This document shows, piece after piece, positions 16,791 to 23,997 of a DNA stretch of 47,118 bases. Each line of letters begins with the position of its first letter. Positions within the stretch are counted from its first letter, which is position 1. The notes below the pieces were generated by a model, which ran no database searches, was not told the DNA's origin, and was given only the letters and a program-made list of their open reading frames with translations. This stretch comes from Faecalispora jeddahensis (lineage in GTDB: Bacteria > Bacillota > Clostridia > Oscillospirales > Acutalibacteraceae): positions 1-47,118 of the forward strand of contig NZ_CBYL010000029.1 in NCBI RefSeq assembly GCF_000577335.1. The letters run 5' to 3'. The position numbers were made by a program, and so were the translations under genes.

Positions 16791-17279
16791 TTATGACTGC
16801 TCGATTTCATCCAATAGCGAAAGCGCGCTCACGCGAACGTCGGCACAGGCGTAAATGCCTCGCTGGGCGCGTTCTGCTGCCAGGCGCGCGTGCGTGGCGG
16901 CAGATACATATTCGTGGTGCTGCGCAAACTGTCGCGCCAGCATCAGGTGGGCCCGGGCTGCAATCGCGTCGCTTTCGTCGTGCAGATCGTAAATGAAATC
17001 CCCCACAAGGGAAAGAGCGCGTTCCGCCTGCCCCTGCGCCAGGGCAGTTTTCGCCTGCGTCAGCGTTTCAATGGGGTCGTCCCCCGGAACGAGCTGGCTC
17101 ATCGGAACAGACAGAACCTTAGACAAATACTCCAGTGTTTTCATGGAGGGGGTCGCCGCGCCGCTTTCGATTTGGCTGAGCATATTGCGTGTAATAAAGT
17201 CGCCGACCACCTCGCTCTGCGTCAAGCGCTTGGCAAGGCGGGCTTCCCGTATCTTTCGGCCAAGTTTCTGTGCATCCAT
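16791..17279 (-). CDS. XRE-family regulator with TPR-like C-terminus
   Basis: 162 residues from the ATG at 17279, placed after AGAGGTGA; a GTG at 17288 inside that site is less likely. The N-terminal HTH (about 6-60) has LGRKIREARLAKRLTQSEV and MLSQIESGAATPSMKTLEYL. The C-terminal 95 residues are helical repeats rich in Ala, probably TPR-type and ligand- or partner-binding. It is divergent from the NfeD-like/flotillin pair, and each start region has a 15-bp palindrome of the same sequence type, so it is the likely regulator of that pair and of itself. Confidence 0.85.
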   Translation of the reverse strand: MDAQKLGRKIREARLAKRLTQSEVVGDFITRNMLSQIESGAATPSMKTLEYLSKVLSVPMSQLVPGDDPIETLTQAKTALAQGQAERALSLVGDFIYDLHDESDAIAARAHLMLARQFAQHHEYVSAATHARLAAERAQRGIYACADVRVSALSLLDEIEQS

Positions 17280-17303
17280 CCCAGTCACCTCTGTGCTGCG
17301 TAC

Positions 17304-17451
17304 GTAAATTTTATTTACATCAGTATAGCAATCTTTTTACGGTTTTTCAACTGAATATCTCAAAAAATCCGAAAAGGTCTGCTGTGAATAACGGTAAAAT
17401 CAATTGACACATATTTACCGGAGTGGTATACTAAAAGTAAATTAAATTTAC
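17304..17451. promoter_or_regulatory. Divergent promoters with paired XRE operators
   Basis: Plus promoter: TTGACA (17404-17409), 17 bp, TATACT (17427-17432). Minus promoter: TTGAAA (complement of 17345-17350), 17 bp, TATACT (complement of 17322-17327). Palindromes GTAAATTTTATTTAC (17304-17318) and GTAAATTAAATTTAC (17437-17451) lie just downstream of each -10. A wider CGGTAAA/TTTACCG pair (17392-17398 with 17414-17420) straddles the plus -35. Confidence 0.8.
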
Positions 17452-17466
17452 GTTGAGGTGAGGAAT

Positions 17467-18162
17467 ATGCAGGAGTGGTGGGGAACTCTGGATTTGCTTT
17501 CGCAGGTATTATACTGCATTGCCGTGCCGTCGAGCGTTATTTTATTGATCCAGATCGTGATGACGATTGTCGGCTTTGGCCAAAGCGGCCCGGGGATCAA
17601 TCCGGATGACCTTTCCGGCCTTGACAGCCTTGGGGATTCGGTCGATTTCGATCTGGACATCAGCGGGGATGCGGGGCTGGATTCTGCTGACCCCGGCACG
17701 GGGGACGGCGGAAGTCCCGGCGATTTGGGCGCGCTGCACCTGTTTACGCTGGAAGGGATCGTGGCGTTTCTCGCTGTTTTCAGCTGGACGGCAATTCTTG
17801 CGTATCAGTCTGGCGTAGCAGGGACGCTTTCCGTGTTCATTGGTGCTGTTTTGGGTGCGCTTGCCATGTATGGCGTGGCAAAGATCATTCAGCTGACGGC
17901 GCGCCTGGCCTCGAACGGGACGCTGCAAATGCGCAACGCCCTGGGGCAGACGGCGACGGTGTATCTGATGATTCCGGCGCGGGGAGCCGGGCAGGGAAAG
18001 GTAAATCTGACGGTGCAGGAGCGTTTTATCGAAGCCTCCGCCATCACGGACGGAGCGGTCAGTTTGCCGAGCGGGGCGTTTGTGCGGGTAGTGGATGTTC
18101 GCGCGGACAATGTTCTTGTTGTGGAGCAGGAGGAGGAAGAGCCCTCTGATCCTGCGCAATGA
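17467..18162 (+). CDS. NfeD-like membrane protein (flotillin partner)
   Basis: 231 residues, ATG at 17467 after GAGGTGAGG. An N-terminal membrane helix (about 14-35) is followed by an Asp/Gly-rich acidic linker (about 38-88), two helices (about 97-145) and a C-terminal beta-rich domain (about 150-222, NALGQTATVYLMIP...) of the NfeD/OB type, ending in a Glu-rich tail. Gene order NfeD-like then flotillin is the same as yuaF-floT in Bacillus subtilis. It probably works with the flotillin in membrane microdomains. The start is under a strong promoter with an XRE-type palindrome. Confidence 0.82.
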   Translation: MQEWWGTLDLLSQVLYCIAVPSSVILLIQIVMTIVGFGQSGPGINPDDLSGLDSLGDSVDFDLDISGDAGLDSADPGTGDGGSPGDLGALHLFTLEGIVAFLAVFSWTAILAYQSGVAGTLSVFIGAVLGALAMYGVAKIIQLTARLASNGTLQMRNALGQTATVYLMIPARGAGQGKVNLTVQERFIEASAITDGAVSLPSGAFVRVVDVRADNVLVVEQEEEEPSDPAQ

Positions 18163-18202
18163 CAGGAACAATATGAAAATATAGAAATCGGGAGGTCTTT
18201 TT

Positions 18203-19630
18203 ATGGGAATTGAAATTATTGTAGCAATTACGATCATTGTGGTTGTGCTTTTCGCCGCTTTGATCGGTGTGCTCTCACGCTACCGCAAATGCCCGTCCGA
18301 CAAGGTTCTGGTCATTTACGGAAAGGTTGGGAACGACACGTCGGGGCAGATGCGGTCCGCGAAATGTATTCACGGCGGCGCGGCTTTCATCATCCCCATC
18401 ATTCAGGCGTACCAGTATATGGATTTGACGCCGATCTCCATTAATGTTGACCTGAAGAACGCTCTGTCCAAGCAGAACATCCGGGTGGATGTGCCTTCGC
18501 GCTTTACCGTCGGCATTTCCACAGAGCCGGGGATCATGCAAAACGCGGCGGAGCGGCTTTTGGGACTGAAGCTGGTGGAGATTCAGGAGCTGGCGAAGGA
18601 TATTATTTTCGGTCAGCTGCGTCTGATCATCGCGACAATGGACATAGAAGAGATCAATACCGACCGCGACAAGTTTTTGCTTGCGGTGTCGAATAACGTA
18701 GAGATCGAGCTGAAGAAAATCGGCCTGAGGCTCATCAACGTGAACGTGACGGATATCAACGATGAATCCGGCTATATTGATGCGCTGGGCAAGGAAGCGG
18801 CGGCCAAAGCCATTAACGACGCGAAAAAGAGCGTGGCGGAAAAGAATCGCGACGGTGAAATCGGCCATGCAAACGCCCTCAAGGATCAGCGCATTCAGGT
18901 GGCTGCGGCGGATGCCACTGCCATTCAGGGTGAAAACGACGCAAAAATAGAGGTTGCCCAATCGGATGCAAACCGGCGCGAAAAGGAAGCCGAGGCACTG
19001 CGCCAGGCAACGGCTGCGGAAAAGGTGCAGGCGGCTATGGCGCTGCAGGAGGCTTACGGTGCGCAGCAGCGCGCGGAGCAGCAGCGCGCCGAGCTGGTTC
19101 GGGCTTCTCAGCAGGCAGATATCGTCGTAAAGGCCGAAATCGACAAGCAGCAGAAGGAAATTGCGGCCGAAGCAGAGGCAGAGGTAACCCGCCGTAAGGC
19201 CAGAGGTGAGGCGGACGCCATCTATGCCAGAATGGAGGCGCAGGCAAGAGGCGTTGAGGAAATCCTGACCAAACAGGCAGCCGGTATGCAGCAGCTTGTC
19301 AGTGCGGCAGGCGGTGATCCGGATGCGGCGGTCAAGTTTATCATCGCCGACAAGCTGGAGCAGCTGGTGCAGCTTCAGGTGGACGCCATCAAGAATATCA
19401 AGATCGACAAGGTCACCGTATGGGACAGCATGGGCGGGGAAAACGGCTCCCCGACCACGGCCAATTTTCTCTCCGGTATGCTGAAATCCATTCCACCGAT
19501 GAACGAACTGTTCCAGCAGGCGGGTATGACATTGCCGAACTTCCTCGGCACAGATTCTACGCCGGCTGGTGAAGCTGCTCCGGCTGTCCCGGAAGAAAAA
19601 CAGGAAGAAATGACGACCACTCCCTCATAA
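18203..19630 (+). CDS. floT: Flotillin (SPFH-domain membrane scaffold)
   Basis: 475 residues. One N-terminal membrane helix (about 4-25), an SPFH/prohibitin-like domain (about 30-190, with NIRVDVPSRFTVGISTEPGI), then a long Ala/Glu/Gln coiled coil (about 200-350) typical of flotillins. The C-terminal region PPMNELFQQAGMTLPNFLG is also flotillin-like. It oligomerises to organise membrane domains that hold signalling and transport proteins. It lies 40 bp after the NfeD-like gene and shares its promoter. The last 25 residues are a Pro/Glu/Thr tail. Confidence 0.93.
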   Translation: MGIEIIVAITIIVVVLFAALIGVLSRYRKCPSDKVLVIYGKVGNDTSGQMRSAKCIHGGAAFIIPIIQAYQYMDLTPISINVDLKNALSKQNIRVDVPSRFTVGISTEPGIMQNAAERLLGLKLVEIQELAKDIIFGQLRLIIATMDIEEINTDRDKFLLAVSNNVEIELKKIGLRLINVNVTDINDESGYIDALGKEAAAKAINDAKKSVAEKNRDGEIGHANALKDQRIQVAAADATAIQGENDAKIEVAQSDANRREKEAEALRQATAAEKVQAAMALQEAYGAQQRAEQQRAELVRASQQADIVVKAEIDKQQKEIAAEAEAEVTRRKARGEADAIYARMEAQARGVEEILTKQAAGMQQLVSAAGGDPDAAVKFIIADKLEQLVQLQVDAIKNIKIDKVTVWDSMGGENGSPTTANFLSGMLKSIPPMNELFQQAGMTLPNFLGTDSTPAGEAAPAVPEEKQEEMTTTPS

Positions 19631-19642
19631 TAGAGAATGTTA

Positions 19643-19724
19643 CAATAGGCCGGGGCTCAAAAGCCCCGGCCTATTGTATGAAACCCTCCTGTCGCGGGCA
19701 CAAGCTGCGATGGGAGGGTTTTCT
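19643..19724 (+). terminator. Two hairpins after floT
   Basis: A perfect 15-bp stem CAATAGGCCGGGGCT/AGCCCCGGCCTATTG (19643-19657 with 19662-19676) without a T tract, then AAACCCTCC/GGGAGGGTTTTC (19681-19724) with a T4. The 150 bases from 19725 to 19875 show no gene or motif that I recognise. Confidence 0.7.
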
Positions 19725-19875
19725 ACGTACCGATAAAGATGCGACACACCCCGCTGGTGGAATATGCGTTGCGCGCGCAGGTTCGGCCTGTCGTGAGTGT
19801 AACACATGAGCGGTCAGGAAGAGCGCGCACAAGTGAATTTGGAAGGTGACACGCTGTGCGATCTCTGCTGTGAAT

Positions 19876-19930
19876 ATAAAAAAGACCGCCGGGCTCTTGC
19901 CAAGATAGGGGTGCCGGCAAGAGGCCCGGC
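19876..19930 (-). terminator. Terminator of the flavodiiron operon (minus strand)
   Basis: GCCGGGC-CTTGCC/GGCAAGAG-CCCGGC stem (19888-19901 with 19916-19930), followed on the minus strand by a T6 tract (19878-19883). It lies about 100 bp after the fprA stop. Confidence 0.85.
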
Positions 19931-20030
19931 GATCCGGCTGCGGGATCAGTCTGCACGCGTCAGCATCCAGTTTAGCCGCGCGGCGGTTAAAACAAGGGGA
20001 GTGGCAGCTGACGTACCGCAGGGTAATCGG

Positions 20031-21251
20031 TTATTTTTTCTCGTTCATGGAATCCAGAATCGCATCCACCAGAGTATCCAGCTCCACTTCCTTATCCTCG
20101 CCAAGGGCAGACGCCATGCTGACGCGCTCGTTGAGCACGGTCATATCCTTCATCTCTTCCGTGAGGAACTTCTGCATCAGATCGCCGGACTTGCAGGCCC
20201 AGGAGCCGTTTTCAACAATGGCGACGGTGCGCTTCTGCACGTTCAGAGCCTTCATATCCAGCAGGTAGTTGTGCATGGCAGGGTAAATGCCCAGGTTATA
20301 GGTGACGGAGGCCAGCACCAGATGGCTGTATTTAAAGGTTTCGGAGATCAGCTGAGACACGTTGGTAGAGGAAACGTCGTACAGCGCGACGTTTGTCATG
20401 CCCTTGTCGCACAGCCTTGCAGCCAGCGCCTGTGCGGCGGATTCGGTGTTGCCGTACATGGAGGCATAGACGACCAGAATGCCTTTCTCCTCCGGCTCAT
20501 AGCGGCTCCAGATATCGTATTTCTGGATAAAGTACATCAAGTCCTTGCGCCACACGGGGCCGTGCAGCGGGCAGATGTATTTGATCTGGTCGAGAATCCC
20601 GCCAGCCTTTTTCAGCAGCAGCTGAATGTGCGGGCCGTATTTGCCGACGATGTTCGTTAGGTAGCGGCGGGCGTCGTCCAGCCAGTCGCGGTCAAAGTTG
20701 ACCTCGTCCGCGAAGAGCTTTCCGTCCAGAGTGCCGAAGGTGCCGAACGCATCGGCGGAGAACAGGACGCCGTTGGTGGTATCGAACGTGACCATGACCT
20801 CGGGCCAGTGCACCATAGGCGCGAATACAAAGGTAACGGTGTGCTTGCCGAAGCTGAAGGTGTCGCCTTCGTTTACCTCGATGATCTTGTGGGAATCCAC
20901 GTGGAACCCGAACTGACGCATCAGCATGAACGCCTTTTCGTTGCTGATCAGCGTTACATCCGGCCAGCGGAGCAGGATTTCATCGATGGAAGCGGCGTGG
21001 TCCGGCTCCAGATGGTTGATGACGAGGTAATCCAGCGGGCGGCCGTTCAGCACATGCTGCGCATTTTCTACCAGCTGGCGGCAGGCGGACCAGTCCACCG
21101 TATCGAACATCACGGTTTTTTCATCCAGCAGAAGGTACGAATTGTAGGTAACGCCTCTGGGGATGGGATATGCATTTTCAAACAGGGCGAGCCGGTGATC
21201 GTTGGCCCCGACCCAGTATAAATCTTCGGTTACATTTCTGACGCAATACAT
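20031..21251 (-). CDS. fprA: Flavodiiron protein (FprA type; O2/NO reductase)
   Basis: 406 residues. The N-terminal beta-lactamase-like domain binds the diiron site: His80, Glu82, Asp84 and His85 in NHLEPDHAAS, His148 in MVHWPE, Asp167 in SADAFG and His230 in CPLHGPVW, all at family positions. The C-terminal flavodoxin domain (about 255-400, VVYASMYGNTESAA) holds FMN. Family function: four-electron reduction of O2 to water or two-electron reduction of NO to N2O, with electrons from rubredoxin. No rubredoxin domain is fused here; one is carried by the dehydrogenase fusion 21 bp upstream in the same operon. Cytoplasmic, anaerobe oxygen/NO defence. Confidence 0.95.
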   Translation of the reverse strand: MYCVRNVTEDLYWVGANDHRLALFENAYPIPRGVTYNSYLLLDEKTVMFDTVDWSACRQLVENAQHVLNGRPLDYLVINHLEPDHAASIDEILLRWPDVTLISNEKAFMLMRQFGFHVDSHKIIEVNEGDTFSFGKHTVTFVFAPMVHWPEVMVTFDTTNGVLFSADAFGTFGTLDGKLFADEVNFDRDWLDDARRYLTNIVGKYGPHIQLLLKKAGGILDQIKYICPLHGPVWRKDLMYFIQKYDIWSRYEPEEKGILVVYASMYGNTESAAQALAARLCDKGMTNVALYDVSSTNVSQLISETFKYSHLVLASVTYNLGIYPAMHNYLLDMKALNVQKRTVAIVENGSWACKSGDLMQKFLTEEMKDMTVLNERVSMASALGEDKEVELDTLVDAILDSMNEKK

Positions 21252-21272
21252 AAATTTTTCCTCCCTCTGACA

Positions 21273-23183
21273 TTATGCCTCAATAAACTGATCCTTCGGC
21301 TCGGCGCACTCGGGGCAGACCCAATCCTCCGGCAGATTCTGGAACAGGGTGCCGGGTGCGATTTCGCTTTCCTCATCGCCCAGCTCCGGCACATACTCGT
21401 AGCCGCAGCCGCTGCAGACGTAGCGGGGGCCGATGGGTTCGGGTCTTGGCATTTGCGGGCGCTTCATTTTTACCATGGGCGGGGCCGGCTGCTTTTCAGC
21501 GGTGCCGAGGGCCTCGGCCAGCAGGGGCAGGATCTCGTTGACATCGCCAACGATGCCGTAGTCGCAGTTTTTGAAAATGGGAGCGTTGGCGTTCTTGTTG
21601 ATCGCCACAATGATCGAGGCGTCTTTAATGCCCTTCAGGTGCTGAGTCGCGCCTGAAATGCCGCAGGCAATGTACAGGTTGCCGGTGAACTTCTGGCCGG
21701 ACATGCCGACATAGCGGTTGAGCGGAACATATTTGAGCGTTTCCGCAACCGGGCGGGAAGAACCGACGGCGGCTCCCGCGGCCCTGGCCAGGTTCTCGAT
21801 CAGCTTCATGTTTTTCTTGTCGCCGATGCCCTTGCCGGCGGAAACAACGCGCTCCGCTCTGGCAATGGGGGTATCCATCGGAATGCCGACTGTAAAGTCG
21901 AAGCCGTCCTTTTTCAGGGCTTCCGCCAACGCCTGTACCTGCTCTTTGGAGTCGCCCTCGCGGAACAGTACCTTTTTGCGCACGCCGGTGATGGGAGCGG
22001 GCTTCTGCATGCGGCGGTCGGCCCCGCCGGTTTTTTTCGGCGGCTTGCCCAGAATGTGGGACGCGATGACGACGCGCTGAATCTCGTTGGTACCCTCGTA
22101 AATAGTGGTGATCTTGGCGTCGCGGTACATCCGCTCCACTTCCATACCCTTCAGGTAGCCGGTGCCGCCGAAAATCTGGAGCGCGTCGTTTGTGACTTCA
22201 AGTGCAATGTCGGAGGCATATTGCTTGGCCATGGCCGACTCCATGCCGTAAGGCTCGTGGTTTTCCTTCATTTCTGCGGCGGAGTAGATCAGCAGCCGCG
22301 CACAGCGCAGCTTGGTTGCCATATCAGAAAGCTTGAAAGAGATGGCCTGCTGGAAGCCGATGGGCTTGCCGAACTGAACGCGCTCTTTAGCGTAATCCAC
22401 CGCCTGCTCGAACGCGCCCTGCGCGATGCCAAGCGCCTGAGAGGCGATGCCGATACGGCCGCCGTCGAGCGTGGCCATCGCGATTTTAAAGCCGTCGCCC
22501 TCTTTGCCGAGAAGGTTCTCTTTGGGAACCTTTACGTCGTTGAAAATCAGCTCAGCGGTGGAGGAGGAGCGGATGCCCATCTTGTCGTAATGATCGCCGA
22601 ATTCAAAGCCCTTCCAGCCCTTTTCTACAATGAAGGCCGAAATTCCGTGTGTACCAATGTCGGGGGTGGTCACTGCAAAGACCACGTAAGTATCTGCCTT
22701 GGGGGCGTTCGTGATGAAAATCTTGCCGCCGTTGAGCAGGTAATAATCGCCCTTGTCTACGGCGGTGGTTTCCGTTCCGCCGGCATCCGAGCCCGCGTTC
22801 GGCTCTGTGAGTCCGAAGGCGCCGAGCTTTTCGCCCTTACATAACGGGATTAAGTACTTTTTCTTCTGGGCTTCGGTGCCGAAGGCGAAAATAGGCCATG
22901 TGCCTAAAGAGGTATGTGCCGAAAGAATAACTCCGGTTCCGCCGTCTATGCGGGAGAGCTCTTCTACGGCGATGGCATAGCTGATGATATCCAGTCCCAG
23001 GCCGCCCCATTCCTTGGGGTAAGGGATGCCCAGCAGTCCCATTTTTCCCAGCTCGGCGACTGCTTCCGCCGGGAATTCATTTTCCTTGTCCAGCAGGAAG
23101 GTCAGGGGTTTGACTTTTTCCTCTGCAAAGTTCCGGACCTTCGCCCGGAGTTCCTCGTGCTGCTGTGTGGTCTTGAATAACAT
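21273..23183 (-). CDS. Acyl-CoA dehydrogenase/ETF-alpha FAD domain/rubredoxin fusion
   Basis: 636 residues in three parts. (1) Acyl-CoA dehydrogenase, about 1-378, with AFGLTEPNAGSD, the FGGTGY block and the catalytic base Glu363 in IYEGTNEIQ, as in butyryl-CoA dehydrogenases. (2) After a 60-residue linker, the FAD-binding C-terminal domain of an ETF alpha subunit, about 441-560 (GSSRPVAETLKYVP, YIACGISGATQHLKGIKDA, DYGIVGDVNEILP); the ETF-alpha N-terminal domain and any ETF-beta are absent. (3) A rubredoxin, about 587-636, with Cys590/593 (CSGCGYEY) and Cys623/626 (CPECAEP). The start follows AAGGAGGAAG. Inferred electron path: acyl-CoA to FAD, to ETF FAD, to rubredoxin, to FprA. The substrate is probably a short-chain acyl-CoA. 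Confidence 0.9.
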   Translation of the reverse strand: MLFKTTQQHEELRAKVRNFAEEKVKPLTFLLDKENEFPAEAVAELGKMGLLGIPYPKEWGGLGLDIISYAIAVEELSRIDGGTGVILSAHTSLGTWPIFAFGTEAQKKKYLIPLCKGEKLGAFGLTEPNAGSDAGGTETTAVDKGDYYLLNGGKIFITNAPKADTYVVFAVTTPDIGTHGISAFIVEKGWKGFEFGDHYDKMGIRSSSTAELIFNDVKVPKENLLGKEGDGFKIAMATLDGGRIGIASQALGIAQGAFEQAVDYAKERVQFGKPIGFQQAISFKLSDMATKLRCARLLIYSAAEMKENHEPYGMESAMAKQYASDIALEVTNDALQIFGGTGYLKGMEVERMYRDAKITTIYEGTNEIQRVVIASHILGKPPKKTGGADRRMQKPAPITGVRKKVLFREGDSKEQVQALAEALKKDGFDFTVGIPMDTPIARAERVVSAGKGIGDKKNMKLIENLARAAGAAVGSSRPVAETLKYVPLNRYVGMSGQKFTGNLYIACGISGATQHLKGIKDASIIVAINKNANAPIFKNCDYGIVGDVNEILPLLAEALGTAEKQPAPPMVKMKRPQMPRPEPIGPRYVCSGCGYEYVPELGDEESEIAPGTLFQNLPEDWVCPECAEPKDQFIEA

Positions 23184-23246
23184 ATTGCTTCCTCCTTTTG
23201 CGACTGTGTATCGTTAGAGTTTTGCTGACGGTAAGAGAGGGAAGGG

Positions 23247-23657
23247 TCAGCTGCCAAATAAAATATCCTGCAGGGCATGGGAATCCAGCTCGCGGTTGAT
23301 TGCCTGCTGAATCTGCGCAAGATGGATGTGTGCCTTGCAGATCTCGCCCCCGTGCGCGCGCCGCCACTGGCACTCGTAGCCGGGAGCGGTGCAGGCGCTC
23401 ACGGTGGCGTCCCGTTCCATTGCACGGATGAGCTGGAACAGCGTGACGCTGCTGAGGTTGGCGTCCAGGGTACAGCCGCCGTCGGCCCCGCGCGCGATTT
23501 GAACAAAGCCCGCTTTGTGGAGCTTTTTCAATATTTTATAGGCAAACTGTTGGGGGATCTGCTCATTTGCGGCCAGCTCTGAGGCAGTCAGACGATCGCC
23601 GCCTGCCAATGCGCGCAGAATTCGCAGTGCATAGTCGGTCTCTTTTGTGATGAGCAA
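23247..23657 (-). CDS. Rrf2-family iron-sulfur regulator
   Basis: 136 residues. TTG start at 23657 behind GGAGGTGG; a longer frame to 23711 would run into the promoter -35. Rrf2 winged helix: KETDYALRILRALAGG, LTASELAANEQIPQQFAYKI, then GADGGCTL in the wing. Three cysteines, Cys89, Cys96 and Cys107 (spacing x6 and x10), lie where IscR/NsrR-type proteins hold their cluster, with a fourth, Cys62, in the wing. Family members sense NO, O2 or iron-sulfur status, which suits the adjacent dehydrogenase/rubredoxin/flavodiiron genes. It is the first gene of the operon and probably autoregulated. Confidence 0.88.
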   Translation of the reverse strand: MLITKETDYALRILRALAGGDRLTASELAANEQIPQQFAYKILKKLHKAGFVQIARGADGGCTLDANLSSVTLFQLIRAMERDATVSACTAPGYECQWRRAHGGEICKAHIHLAQIQQAINRELDSHALQDILFGS

Positions 23658-23682
23658 GGTGCCACCTCCACTTTCTGTCTGC

Positions 23683-23711
23683 ATTCTAGCAAACTGGATA
23701 ATTTTTGTCAA
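23683..23711 (-). promoter_or_regulatory. Promoter of the Rrf2-fusion-fprA operon
   Basis: Minus strand: TTGACA (complement of 23706-23711), 17-bp spacer, TAGAAT (complement of 23683-23688). Confidence 0.82.
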
Positions 23712-23891
23712 GATTAATTTAAGGAAAAAGCTGTTTTTGCAGATATCATTCCCCGAAATTTTATCTATTTATTACAAATAAAGCAATATGTGCGTCCTTT
23801 CCGGGAAAATGGATCCCCGTATTTCAAGAATATTGGCAGGAATCGGGGTGAGAAAATGGGGATCGGGGAAAGGAGGCGCACAGCGATTTGC

Positions 23892-23936
23892 AAAAAATGC
23901 CGGCCGGCCCCATTTTGAATGAGACCGGCCGGCATT
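23892..23936 (-). terminator. Terminator of the DUF5107 gene
   Basis: AATGCCGGCCGG/CCGGCCGGCATT perfect stem (12 pairs) followed on the minus strand by T6 (23892-23897). Between here and the Rrf2 promoter (23712-23891) I see no gene, only A/T-rich and GGGGATCGGGG-type sequence. Confidence 0.88.
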
Positions 23937-23997
23937 AGGAAGAACTCAGTGCGGCGGTTCAGCGGAAGATGGAACTTTCCTCACCGCTGTTCCCGCG

